Positions 13,374-24,835 of a DNA stretch of 64,000 nt are shown here, one piece after another. The DNA is taken from the NCBI GenBank assembly GCA_028583605.1, contig CM053334.1:23708226-23772225 (forward strand). The letters run 5' to 3'. The position numbers were made by a program, and so were the translations under genes. The notes below the pieces were generated by a model. That model worked only from the letters and a program-made list of their open reading frames with translations. It made no database searches and was not told the origin of the DNA. Each line of letters begins with the position of its first letter. Within the stretch, counting starts at the first letter, position 1. This stretch comes from Dastarcus helophoroides (lineage: Eukaryota; Arthropoda; Insecta; Coleoptera; Bothrideridae).

Positions 13374-13819
13374 CTAGAATAAGGATAGTGCACGGCCTAT
13401 ATTGGCCATGTATAAAAATTTGACCGAAATGCGTCTAGAAAGTGGAGTAGCTGCGACTTTTCTCTCTTTCTCGTTGAAAACCATTGGTCATGGTAAGCAC
13501 GCAAGAGATCATAATAGCAATTGCAGCTCAATTATTCTGTGGAAAGACTACAAAAAACTCACCTGAAACATTTTTTCGATTTCTCCCACATCACCTTTTG
13601 TAAAAGATATGAATGAATATACTAAGAAATGACATTAAAATTAAACGAAATCGGTAAGTTCTGACATTTCTCAACAGCTATTTAATAGTTATATTTATTT
13701 ACTTCGTTTCTCATTGGTAGTACAAATCCATCACTCCTGATATCACGACGACGTACTGCCTACTTTCTAGACTCTTTTTGACACCGTTTTCTGCGGTCGT
13801 GCACTATCATTCTTCTATA
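13374..13819. mobile_element. MITE, copy 1 (DNA transposon, no coding)
   Basis: An element of about 446 bp with inverted ends: TAGAATAAGGATAGTGCACG at the left and, as reverse complement, TAGAAGAATGATAGTGCACG at the right. The interior is non-coding. A second copy with clear similarity over most of its length begins near 62789, including CAAAATGCGTCTAGAAAGTG there and GAAATGCGTCTAGAAAGTGG here. Target duplications are not clear. Confidence 0.75.
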
Positions 13820-13887
13820 ATCCGTGATTTGGAATATCAAACATCATTCATTTTGCATTTGCAATCATGGAATGGTCGATTAGGGTA

Positions 13888-16800
13888 GATGTGCCAGTAG
13901 TCGGCCAGTTTACCTACATTTTGACTTTAATTAAATTTGTTTAATAATGGAAGCGATGAAGGTAATAATTGTAAATAAAAGTTTAATATCTTTATTATAA
14001 TAAAGCATAAGTGACTTCCCAAAAGATGAAAGTGTTTTATTTTATTTTTTTGTTTCTGTTGAAGAGTGCAATTTCGCTAGCAACCGGCCACAAAAATTCA
14101 GTTAACGGTCGCGGTTATTCTAGTAGTCGGCCATACAGTAAAATATTCTAGGCGATTTTAATTTATTCAATAATTGATTAATAAAGCATTTTATTTGTAA
14201 GAAATAAAATAACAAAACAAGTAGAGTGGTAAGAAAGTTTTAAATTTTATAAACGAATTATATCTGGTGAAAAATGTTTATGAATAGAACAATAAATACT
14301 AAGAAAAGAGAACACTAAAAAAACTCTTATAAATTATATTAGTCTTTACAAAAGTTACACTTAAAATTAATTATAGCAACTTTATCATATGCTTGGCCCT
14401 GAAATTTAGTACATCTAAGATGATACCAATAAGGGCAGTAGTCACATCCTATATTTTTTTCAGAGTTTTCTTCCACATCACTGTAAAGATCTTCATTACA
14501 AAAGGGACACTTTTGTTTTTGCTGCTGACCTCCTTTTACAACTTTCTTTCCTTTTTCCATCTTCTTTTTTTGCCATATCCCTTTTGAATTGTTTAATATT
14601 TTCTTTTTCTTCTCGTTCTTTTAACTTCTTTCTATAGTGTTCCCTCCATTTGTTGGAAGATATAGCTTTAGGGAAAACTTCTTTGACTTTCTTATTTGCA
14701 TTTTTTTGTAATATATTTGGAAATTTTAAATGTTTATCAAAGGCGTCCTTCGTAACACATTTTGAGGTTGCTACTGACTGCAAATTATAGCCTTTATGTC
14801 CAATTATCTGAATATTTTTTGCGGACATTTCTTCAGAAGGACTCTCGACTTTGCTATTATATCCCAAAAAACAGTTTAGTTCATCATTTAAGTTCAGCGA
14901 CTCCTTATCCTTTATTGTAAATTCATTATTTGTTTCATAATTAATAACGGGTTCTTCCACCAAATTAGGGTTAATGGTTATTATATCTTCTAGGGTATTA
15001 ACAGATCAAAGAATTTCCTATTTCGGCAGACTATGGTGCTCAGATTCTGACACTTCCATGGAAGGTTCCGGGACAAGTTGGCAATCTTCAGAAATAATAT
15101 AATTCCCGCAAGTGATGTTACCTGTAGCAATATTTTTTTCAGTATCCGTTTGATATAAATTTCGTCCTTCTAATTGTAGCACTTCATTCTCAATCACTTG
15201 AAAGTTAATTCCTTTGGAGGTGAGCGCAGGCTCTATAGCCTTTAAAACTCTGTGTGCTGTTTCAAAATCTTCAGTGGAAAACATTGAATGTTGTCCTTCG
15301 CGGATAGCTTCCAATGTATTTTTATAGCACTTGAAATAATCAACCGCACTAGGATCAAATGGATATATACCACATTTTCGAAATCCTGTCATTATATAAT
15401 CTGGTAATTTTGGATCATTGATAATGTCAGCAAAAATATTGCAGAAATTAATTTTTGTGACAACACACTTGACGTTTTCAGGCTTATTTTGCCATTTGCG
15501 AACTGTGTTTTTCCAATTAGCTTTCATAGGTTTAAAAACTACTACGTCAGCAGGTTGGACGATATGGGTGCAATTCGGCGGTAAAGAATACAGAATTATT
15601 TGATTGTCGTCGCAGAACTGGCTCAATTCTAGTGACATATGAGATCGGTGCCCATCCACTAAAAAAAGAACAGGTCGTTTAATTTTTTGTTCATTTAACC
15701 AGCCATGCAAAGCATTTGCTACGAATTCAAAAAATACATCGCCTTTCATCTACCCACTTTCAGATTTGCCGAGAATCCAATGTTCTGGCATAGAATCTAC
15801 AAGTGCTTTTGGAGGTCTGACATAGGGAAAAAACACTTCCGTCTGCTGTAAATGTACATAAAACTGTTCAATTCTCCTTCTCGTTTCCTTTTTTAATTTC
15901 TGCTACATTACGCCATCCTCTAGGGCACGGTACTTTTCCAGATTTTGGGCAAAGGCTAAAACCACTTTCGTCTGCATTTAAAATACGGCTGGGATCATTT
16001 AGAATATCAGCCACATTCTCATTCTTCAGAAATAAGAAAAGTTCATCAAACCATTTTCTCATATACTGTTCTGTAACTGTTGCCCTAGCTAAATTTATAC
16101 TTTCTGCACTTCGGACAGAAATTTCAGGATTCCTTCGTAAAAATGATTTATAACATTTTTATCCAAGCCTTCCATCTTTAAATGGAGTTTTTATTTCTTC
16201 TGCAAGTACTATCTTGGTAACACTGGAAAGCAATTCTTCTTTTTTTAGCGGAAAACCGGACTTTCCTAGTTTCATTGTCCAATCAAAAATTATTTTCTCA
16301 TTCTGAAGTGTTAATACTGGATCTGGACCTTTTCTACTTTTCTTTGTACGGCCTTGAAGACGATCCTGTACCGTAGATTTTGAAATGCCGTATTTGCGGC
16401 ATGTTGTCCGTAAAGGTTGTCCATTTAAAACTTCTTCGAGGTATTGTTGTAGATGTTTTTCATCATATTGATGCACTTTTTTTCGTTCTACGATGTTTGC
16501 CATATTAACTAAAAATAATGCATATTTAGGGTCTACTTTAGAAAAAAAAAAAACATTCAAAAATATATGACCGACTTATGGTTCAGCATCTTATTTGTGG
16601 CTTAATCCAATAGTCGGCCAAAGCTTATTAATGCAAAATGTCAATTTTAAACTTTAATTTTATTAGCCGACTACTGGTAGCTAAGTAGTATACTATTTAA
16701 TTGGGCAATATTTCAAATAAAAATGTTGTATTGATTTAAACATTTTATAAAAAAGAATAAATTTCAAAGGTTGCAATATGTTAGGAGTCGGCCACACTGG

Positions 16801-17232
16801 CCAACTACTAACATCTTAGCTGTTAGAGAGATCCAGTAAGCGGCCACTATTTTTTTAACCTTTATATATCCTTTTTCTCAATTTCGAATTATTAAATGTA
16901 AACTTTAAATCCTGCTTTTTATATTTAACAAGAACTTCATTTAGAAACATGTTAGTAGGTAAATTACTCACCTAAAAAAGAAACTACACACAGATATTTC
17001 TTAGCAATAGAGATCTTATAAAATTTAACCTGCAGAGAACACACAACTTTTAGCGCTAAACTGAAGCCAAAGTATTTACCGCCCAATTGCCTCAATAAGT
17101 TCGATTATGAACTGAAAGAGGCCGATTATTATTATTTTGGAAAAACCTACATCTGATTTATGCGTTGGAAGTTATTATTAATTGAAGTGCCAAGTGGCCG
17201 AAGACTGGTAGTGGCCGGCTTACTGGCACATC
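13888..17232 (-). mobile_element. Complete but decayed pogo/Tigger-like transposon
   Basis: A 3,345-bp element bounded by inverted repeats and TA target duplications (13886-13887 and 17233-17234). The left end reads GATGTGCCAGTAGTCGGCCA; the reverse complement of the right end reads GATGTGCCAGTAAGCCGGCC. It encodes, on the minus strand, a transposase with a Psq-type helix-turn-helix, a DDE domain and a C-terminal PHD finger, all broken. Many further copies of the GTCGGCCA core sit inside both ends (for example near 14125, 16610, 16675 and 16788), as expected for transposase binding sites. Confidence 0.9.
14339..16560 (-). pseudogene. Pogo-like transposase pseudogene (HTH-DDE-PHD)
   Basis: Read on the minus strand from 16560. 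An N-terminal helix-turn-helix (TTCRKYGISKSTVQDRL) lies at 16159-16560, followed by the first DDE segment with NADESGF. The central part (15018-15749) has VDGHRSH and LPPNCTHIVQPADVVVFKP, the second and third acidic sites of the pogo DDE family. A basic linker and a C4HC3 PHD finger (CPFC, CDYC, WYHLRC, CNFC) lie at 14339-14560. Breaks: an in-frame stop near 16160, a TAG where GWM is expected near 15748, at least two frame shifts around 15750-15870, another near 15000, and an extra A in an A run near 14555. It cannot make active transposase. Confidence 0.88.
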
Positions 17233-17234
17233 TA

Positions 17235-18059
17235 GCGTATATGGCCACAATCGAAATATGTAGATTATATCACTCATAATCGCCCAACATAAAATACAAT
17301 TGAAAATAACTTCATGTTTAGGAGAGAATTAAGGTTTCAATAAAATATTTAACGTTTTTTCTTAAAATCTAGATTTTACACTAGAAATTTTGAAAACAAA
17401 AATCAGAAATATTGTATTTTTTCCATCAAAATGTCGATTTTTTGTTACAATTTCCAAAACTTAAAATACTAAATTTAAAATTGTATTTTTCACCACTCGT
17501 ATGTACTGTTGTTAAATTCAGAACAAAATTACCAAAAGATATGATCTAATCTCAAGTTTCAACTTTAACCTCAAAGTAGCCTTCTTTGATCTAATTTTAA
17601 CCCCTTTTTTACAAAAATTTTCGAAACTTTAAATGTTTTGGAAACGAATTTTCAATTTAGGATTTTTCTCAGAAGTTTTTTATTCTGCAAATTCTCGGTT
17701 TAAATTTAAGTTTCGATTGGATTCTTGCGCCCAAACAAAGGCGACTGCAACTAGTTTTTTTTGGCAGAAAATGGGCAAACGAAAATTTCGATTAGTCTCT
17801 AATCAGCTCAGCGGTAAGGTGAAAAAAAACTGCTGTAAGTCGAGTTCTTTATACTTATAAAATAAAAACCAAAACTTTGGTTGGTCTCTATTGCTTACCT
17901 ATGTCAATCACCGAAGCCCAGAGTAAATAAGGCGAAAAAAAAAGTCCAGTAAGCAGAATTATTTATATTTATAATTATGATAACTAGTTTTAAATTATGA
18001 TACAATATAAACAATAATTATACAGCCTTTCATTCTCACTTTAGATCCCATTTATAAAA
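17235..18059. other. Intergenic, nothing recognised
   Basis: AT-rich sequence with a patch of TTTCGA-type low complexity at 17340-17660. A 75-residue plus-strand frame at 17633-17860 has no recognisable features. Confidence 0.4.
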
Positions 18060-19124
18060 TTAATTCTTTTTACTCTCTGAAATAGAATCGATCAGATAAG
18101 CAAGTTGTCCACAAGGATTCGCTACTTTTTACCTTCAGACTGCTTCCTATGAAATTCTGAAAAGAAGAAGATTAAATTAGCTTTTTTACTTGCATTATTA
18201 TTAATCTTTTTTAATCTTTCTTGGTTTCAGGGAATAAGATTTGTATTTCAATTTTTGAAGATAACCAAGGGACAGTCCGTTCCACAAAAAAAAAAATTAT
18301 TAACACGTTCAATGCCGCCTCACATTGGGTGAAGTTGCACTAAAGTACTGAAGTAACATAAGCAATCTATAAAGCAGTACCGGTGCATCGTCTGTACCAG
18401 TGAAAACTCTTGCATGACGCACCGGTGCATCATCAGCACCGAACGTGTTAAAGAATCATTAATTAATGTTGACATAAGTTAAAATTTTTAAACATCTGTG
18501 ATTTTTAAATCAGAAAATATTAGAAATCAAAAGAAAACTTAATCCTTCTAAACAGCTCACCCATATATTCTAATTGTTGCTTCCTATGCGCTTCCATCAA
18601 AGCATTCAGTTCTGCTTTTTGTCTATTAAGCATTTCTTCAAATGTTTCCTCCTAAACAAAAATAATTAACAATTACTCTGATGCCTTCTCAAAATACAAC
18701 ATAATTCTGTCACTATGCTAATATTTTTTGCTGCTCACAGCAACATAATATGTAATATATACTAAGCTAAATCTCTACTTATGAAACCAATTTTGCCATG
18801 TAGAAATGTTTACTTGGAATCATATCCTCGCTAATTCGATAGTGTAACATTTGCGCCACAATTTATAGAACCATGTGTATAATAAACTAACTACATGATT
18901 AGTTAGATGCTGCCACAACAGAATACAGTTTATCAATGGCCACTTCAGTACTTAATCAAATATCGTCAATTCTAGGCAACAGCTTATAATCATGTACCTA
19001 TTCGTTTTTTATTTATACATTTTTTGAAATCATTTCCGCTACAATTCAATGTGCACTAGATCCAACACACCGTAATAAACGAATTAATCTACATTTCCTA
19101 TTTTTCCTACTTGTTTCTTACCAT
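18060..19124 (-). CDS. Candidate 44-residue coiled-coil protein, spliced
   Basis: A hypothetical gene assembled from splice signals. A 5' UTR exon ends at 19300 (donor GTAAGT). Exon 2 (19122-19150) ends in ATG at 19124-19122 and a GTAAGA donor. Exon 3 (18561-18651) encodes 30 residues, EETFEEMLNRQKAELN onward, ending phase 1 at GTGAGC. Exon 4 (18133-18156) supplies E-FHRKQSE, phase 1. Exon 5 (18060-18076) adds E-SKKN and TAA. All four internal junctions agree in phase, and an in-frame TAA lies upstream of the ATG in the joined UTR, so the start looks genuine. The product is highly charged and helix-forming with no signal peptide or membrane segment. I do not recognise the family. It could instead be the 3' end of a longer gene if the exon 2 acceptor is different. 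Confidence 0.5.
18195..18296 (+). repeat. Dispersed repeat (TCTTTCTTGGTTTCAGG type)
   Basis: One of several copies of a repeat whose core reads TTTTTTAATCTTTCTTGGTT followed by CAGGGGACAAGATTTGTATT and ending near CAGTCCGTTCCAC. Other copies, in both orientations, are at about 19687-19845, 32836-32890, 58510-58615 and 59190-59375. This one lies in the intron between exons 3 and 4 of the candidate 44-residue gene, on the opposite strand. Confidence 0.75.
18304..18447. mobile_element. 144-bp MITE with TTAA flanks (piggyBac-like)
   Basis: Bounded by TTAA on both sides (18300-18303 and 18448-18451). The ends are inverted: CACGTTCAATGC at the left and, as reverse complement, CACGTTCGGTGC at the right. 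The interior has repeats of ACCGGTGCAT. TTAA target duplication is the hallmark of the piggyBac superfamily; there is no coding capacity. Confidence 0.7.
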
Positions 19125-19686
19125 ATCTAAACCAGTGAAACGAAAATCAGCTAAGAATGCTATTCAAACTCGAATGAGTAGAACGTTAAAAGCAATCAAT
19201 GTTAATTTAATAAAAGATTAGATATTCCTTTATAATATCGGTAACTAGCAAAGAATTATCCGATTTTTCCTAAGAAATGGTATTTCCAAGGGTACTTACT
19301 GATTTAAGGAAGAGGAGCGTCACTCTTTTGTTAACCTTTGAATGTTAACAGGTGACAAACGTGCTATTTTATTGGTAGGATAAATGACAAATTAAAATTT
19401 CATAAAATTGGACAGATTCCATTTTCAAAGACCAATTGATACGATGTATGAGTACTGGTTCCAAATTTGTAGATCGCGGTAGGAGCAACTTTACTTTATC
19501 ATTAAATATCTGTCTCAGAAACGAGTGATAAAAATACTCGCATGTTCAAGTGGAAAACAATTCGCATATTTATGGCCACATTAAAAATAAAACTTAGCAA
19601 ATATTGAAGAGTTTGTTTGTTTTATTTTCGTAAGTAGAGATTATGGCAATTTGAAAATTTTAAACTTTCCATTTTCTAAAACTGCA

Positions 19687-19845
19687 ATACAAATCTTGTC
19701 CCCTGAAACCAAGAAAGATTGAAAAACAAAACAAAGGTTGCTCTAGGGCAACTTTTGTTGTGTTTTTTAATCTTTCTTGTTTCAGGGGACAAGATTTGTA
19801 TTTCAACTTTTGAAGTTAACCAAGGACCAGTTTGTTCCACCAACA
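19687..19845. repeat. Head-to-head inverted pair of the dispersed repeat
   Basis: The left arm reads, on the minus strand, the same text as the right arm on the plus strand. ACAAATCTTGTCCCCTGAAA at the left is mirrored by TTTCAGGGGACAAGATTTGT at the right. The arms of about 50 bases meet around GGTTGCTCTAGGGCAAC. It lies immediately upstream of the mariner-like element at 19876. Confidence 0.8.
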
Positions 19846-19875
19846 TTCCCATTTTCTATTTTATTACACTTTCTA

Positions 19876-21283
19876 CCGAGATATCAAAAATTATCTTGGT
19901 CAAGGGTGGTTGTGGAATTTAAAACGTGTGTCTTACTTTAAATTTTTGAATATGTTTTGTTGTGTCAGAATCTGTCAAGTCATTGTGGTGAAATTTTCTA
20001 ATCCAGCTTTTGAATCATACCTCTTACCACACAGCACAACATTTTCATGATTGAAGCCTATTTTCGAACGGATGCGCTAGTTAACGGAAATTGGCAATAC
20101 AGTCCACGTTTGTGTTTGGACAATTTTCGAGAGCACTTCCCAAACGTAGCAATATTACCGGACAATTTTTATGCGTGCCTTACAAATTGTGTTGAAGTGT
20201 TTCGCGAAACTGGTTGTGTGACTCATTAAAAAGATGCTGATAGACCAAGAGTTCGTACAGAAGAAGTTGTCAATGATGTTCGTCAACGTATGGAAGAGGA
20301 ACCTGCAAAACATTTGAAACGTCTTTCTCAGGAAATTGGACTTTCTTATGGAATATGTCAGAATATTTTAAAGAAAGACTTGAACGTGCATCCATATAAG
20401 CTCTTCTGCCCGCAGAGCACCCCAGGCGCCTTGCTTACTGCCATTGGTTTGTCAAGAATTTAATGAATGACGATATTCTGGACTTAACTTTCTTTTCTGA
20501 CGAAGCGTAGTTTCACCTTTCGGGATACATCAATTCTCAAAATATGCGAATGTGGAGCAATTATAACCCTCATGTCTTTACTGAATCGCCAATACATGCT
20601 CAGAAAATTGGAGTTTGGATGGCAGTTTCTCGCAGAAGAATTATTGGGCCAATTTTTTTCGATTTCATCGTCAACGCAGAAAGGTACAGACACAACTTTT
20701 TGGCTGAATTTGTGCTACAGTTAAACGATGATGAACTTCGGTACGGTTATTTCCAGCACGACGGCGCAACAGCACATACTACACGAGAAAATATTGCTTT
20801 CCTCCGCGAGTCTTTTAATGACCGGCTGATAAGTTTGCATACAGAAGTTGAGTTTCCTCCGAGATCACCTTGTTTGACAATTATGGACTATTTCATATTT
20901 CCTTACTTAAAAAACAAGATTTTCACAATTCCGGTAAATAATTTGCAAGAACTGCAACAAAGAATTGTTCAGCAATGTGCAACCATAACGCCAGAAATGC
21001 TGCAAAACGCTTTTCACAGCATGAGGAGCCGCGTCAACTTGTGCATCGAACAAAACGGTGGACATTTGCAACAATTACTGTAATTTAGTTTTTCTTGTTA
21101 CTGAAACCGTTATTTCATAATTGGTAATTCATTATTGTTTTACAACTGAAATAAATAGGAATGAAATATGTAGGTTATTGATGATGTCAGTGTGACAGTG
21201 ACATAATTATTTCAAACGTAAAGTAAGACACACGTTTTACATTCCACAACCACTCTTGACCAAGATTATTTTTTATATCCCGG
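19876..21283 (+). mobile_element. Mariner-like element with ~66-bp terminal repeats
   Basis: A 1,408-bp element flanked by TA (19874-19875 and 21284-21285). The left end reads CCGAGATATCAAAAATTATC; the right end as reverse complement reads CCGGGATATAAAAAATAATC. Both continue through TTGGTCAAGRGTGGTTGTGG to GTGTGTCTTACTTTA, about 66 bases in all. It carries a single broken transposase frame. Confidence 0.92.
20047..21083 (+). pseudogene. IS630/Tc1-mariner-type transposase pseudogene
   Basis: The N-terminus MIEAYFRTDALVNGN is a DUF4817-like helix-turn-helix, followed by GRPRVRTEE-like text, a second HTH, and the catalytic domain: FFSDEA (first Asp), YFQHDGATAHTT (second) and PPRSPCLTIMDYF (third). 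It ends ...GGHLQQLL at 21083. Damage: TAA at 20227-20229, a frame shift near 20400-20420 within HPYKL...HPRRLAYCHWF, and TAG at 20508-20510 in place of the Trp expected in DEAWFHLSG. The catalytic acids themselves survive. Confidence 0.9.
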
Positions 21284-21545
21284 TATATTGTTTACTTTAG
21301 GACATAAGTAACAACTGATCAGATGGATATCTTTAAAGACACTTGGGACAAAACAAATATAAGCATAAAACATACAAGATCATGTTAAATGGCTTCATGA
21401 ATGTGAGTGTTAGGATTTAATTTGGAACTTTACAATTTCTTGCATAAAAATGCCTTCTCAAGCAAAGATAAAATGGGAACAAAAACCTTAATTGTATTTG
21501 TAGCCATTTGTCATTTGAACGATGACGAACAGCAGAACAATCAAT
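21284..21545. other. Intergenic, nothing recognised
   Basis: AT-rich sequence between the mariner-like element and the tRNA-like segment; no gene seen. Confidence 0.4.
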
Positions 21546-21630
21546 GTCGAAGTGACAAGAGATCGGTAGCATAGCGCTCTACTATTCCAATCACGGTGAC
21601 GCAGTTTCGAAACCCGCTCGCGACAACATT
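21546..21630 (+). repeat. tRNA-like relic (SINE head or tRNA pseudogene)
   Basis: TGTCG at the 5' side can pair with CGACA at the 3' side. Between them lie a D-arm-like GATCGGTAGCATAGCG (box A-like) and GCAGTTTCGAAACCCG, a B-box/T-arm match with two changes from GGTTCGAATCC. The anticodon arm is poor, so I do not call a functional tRNA. A tRNA-derived SINE head or a decayed tRNA is most likely. Confidence 0.5.
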
Positions 21631-21949
21631 CTCCGTTCGTTTTTAAAAAATGTTATTTTCATAAGTTCTACGGCCCAAAGTACCTAAAGGTCCTAAAGTG
21701 TAACATTTTCAAGGAAATTGACAAACTAACGAATGAAGACAATCTAGAACTCAGAGCCTCCATTAGGCTTAACTATAAAGCTTAGGACTCTAAAATTTCA
21801 AGGAAACACAGTTTAAAGCGGTCAATGAAGAATCCTGGTGCTAAAAAACCCTTTGGAAAGAATAAAAATATCCATCTAGAACTTTTAAAGAGATTTTCTA
21901 TTTTTTCAAGAATATCAAAAACATCTAAGACTTTATAAACACTCAAAAG

Positions 21950-24827
21950 CAGGGCTTCGAACCGGAACTGAACCGAAAAAAAACCGTTATTTTCGTCGGA
22001 ATGAAAACCGGAGTGAAACCGGAAAAAAATATCGGTTTATTTCGGTTCGTTGTACTTAAAAGAGGTTTATTTTACCCTTTAGTTTGGAATTTTCTTTAGA
22101 GATTTCAATTCCTTTTTTAAAACTTTACACAAATCCTGTTACCTTGATCTCAAAATTAGGAGTTTACTTTCAATTTCTCATTTCTGTTTAAAAATTAGAT
22201 TAGAAACTAACAATTTCCACATTTTCTAAATAATATTGACCTTATTCTCAAAATTTCAAACCAAATTAGAATTTTAAATTTTCGCTAAAATGTCGCAGTT
22301 TCAAATGAATCTTTTTTCAAGATTTTCGATTTTTTTTTTAATTTCCACTTTCATTTAGAAATTACTCAAAATATTTCTTTTCTTCTCTTAAAATTTCGAG
22401 TTTGAAGTAAAAAATATTTATATCCTCCGTTGTAACTTTAGAATAAAGCAGTAGCGTCTTTTTCATTCAACCTAGGGAAACTGGGCTTTCCTTACATTTT
22501 TATTTGCAAATTCAAGTTTTTTTGGAAATTTGAACTTTTTTTTTAGAAAACTTCAAGTTTACCTCTTTCCTTAAACTTCAATTTTCCTTTCCTAATTTGA
22601 TATCTCTATTTTGGGAAGGTATTAGTCAAATTTTCAATTTTTCGCCAATTTTTTCTTTCAAATTCCATCTTTTTTAGTACGTCAATTTTTTTTCGAAACC
22701 TCAAATTTAAATTCTTACGATTTTATACGCTGCCGACTTCCTAAAACTTCCTAAAATTAAAAGATATGATTTTTTTTTCTTAAAATTTGCGCTGAAACCT
22801 CGTTATTTCAAATTTAACCTTGAAATTTTTAAATTTCATGTAACAAATTTCAGGCGAAATACAACATTATATTCCAAGTTAAAGCTGGGACCTTAAAAGT
22901 GGGGTTAAAATTTTTAGAGTAAAAAAAATGTCGAATTTAAACCTCAAACGATTTTGTTTATGCTAAAATTAATTTTTATTCTGAAAAATTGAATTTTTTC
23001 TCAAGATTTTGACTTTAGCCTGGAAATTGTGATATTTTTCTCGGATTGTTTAGAATTTAGAACGTCAAAATTCTGTGTTTTTTAAATATTAGTTGTTTTC
23101 GCGAAACTTCCGGTATTAACTCGAAAGTTCGGCCCTTTGCTCGTTAAAACTTTTGTGTCCAAAATCGATTCCCAAAATGTTAAATCTCTTCACGAACTTT
23201 TTTTTAGCTACAGCTAAAATTTTTCCTAAATTTTCGTCTTTAAAATTGATATTCGCGTTCTTTTTTTTCAAAATATTGGTCGTTGATCGTGAAATTTCAA
23301 TTTTTGTACAGAAAATTAAAATTTAAAAATCACCAAAATTGCATTTTTTGTGGTTCTTTATTGTTCCGCTTAAAATATACATTTAAATTAAACATTTCGA
23401 ATTTTTCCCAAAAATATTAGCAGAAGTTAGATTTCAAATGCAAAAGTGCTAATTTGGATCTGAATATTTTATGTTATTTTTTTATTTTGAATCTTAATTC
23501 AAAATTTCGAAAGAATATCCAAATTTAACGAGAAAAATTAATATTCTTTAAAAAATTCTAAATTTTGAAGAAAAACGAACTAAATTTATGATCAGCAATC
23601 TTTCAAAATTAATCACACAATTTCAAGTCCTTAAAATTTTGAGTTTTCGAGGTAAAAGTCGAAAATTCCAAACTTATATTTATAGTCCGAGTCTTAACCC
23701 AAAATTTCGAGAAAAATGTCTAGAACTAAAGAATAAAAGTCGACATATCGATAAAAATGGTTTTACTTGCTAAAGAAAGACTAAATTTTAATTAAAGTCG
23801 AAATTTTAGAGAAAAAAATAATAATATAAAGTAAAAAGTTAAAATATCGAAAGAAAGTAAATATACTCGCCACAACTTTCTAAAAAAAATTACTTTTTTT
23901 TTTAGAAATTCTAAAATTTTTAGCAACATTTCCAGAAAAAAAATCGAATATTTGGGTTGAAGGTCAATATTTCTAAATTAAGGAATAAATTTAAAAAATT
24001 CTTCTGTTAAATTTTGAAGTTCTTTTGTCGAAATTTTGACTGTTTCATCAAAATCTCAATTTAAAAGTTTTCATTTTATAGTTTTTTGGTCTTTTTTATT
24101 TTCATTTACTTTTTTTAAATTGATCTTCTTAATCAAAGTTCAAAAAAGCAAAGTCCAAACAGCAAAAATCAGTTCTGGTAAAAAAAGCGAATCAAAGTCA
24201 AAACTTCGCTAGAAAACTAAAATTATGAAAGAAAAGTCTCTCAAATTTTCTATTTTAATCGTCAAGAATCTTCCAGAACTTTTTAACTCTTGGGTGTACA
24301 GTTTAAGATTTTTATGAAAATTCCGAGTTTAAACTTAAATTTAATATTTCTGCAACCCAGTTTGAAAATATTTAACGCAGAAATGTTAAATGAAATTAAT
24401 AATGATAATGTTTCGAACAATAAGAGTACAATGAAGAATAATTTAAAATTTAAAATTTCTAAACCCGAAAATGTGATTAAGTGTTTTATAAAGTTCAGGT
24501 TTTTCTTGAAATATGAACTTAAATTGAACTCAAAATTCAGGGTTTCAGCTTGAAATTTTTTAATTTGAAAAAAACAAATATTTTCGTTTTTTTAGGCAAG
24601 ATCAGAGCAGTTAAATGTTGTAATATTAAAGAAAAAAAAACAACAATTGCTAAATTATATTCGAAAATCAATTTTTAATTCGAAAAACTTTTGAAAAATC
24701 AAGAAATGAGTGACCCGGAACTGAATCGAAAACCGGAAAAAACCGTTATTTTTGTCGGAACGAAAACCGGAAGTGAACCGATATAAATTTTTCGCTGGAA
24801 CGAAAAAAATAACGGTTCGAAGCCCTG
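21950..24827. mobile_element. Non-autonomous hAT-type element 1 with 8-bp TSD
   Basis: A 2,878-bp element. The left end is CAGGGCTTCGAACCGG; the right end as reverse complement is CAGGGCTTCGAACCGT. It is flanked by a perfect 8-bp duplication CTCAAAAG (21942-21949 and 24828-24835), diagnostic of hAT-type insertion. Subterminal repeats of ACCGTTATTTTYGTCGGAA occur at both ends. The interior has no transposase and consists of the TTTCGA-type AT-rich motif, pyrimidine-rich in the left half and purine-rich in the right. Short frames at 23588 and 24290 are chance. Confidence 0.92.
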
Positions 24828-24835
24828 CTCAAAAG

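Noticed and set aside
21546..21630. A functional tRNA gene
   Set aside because: The anticodon stem does not form well and the B box has changes; scored only as a tRNA-like relic.
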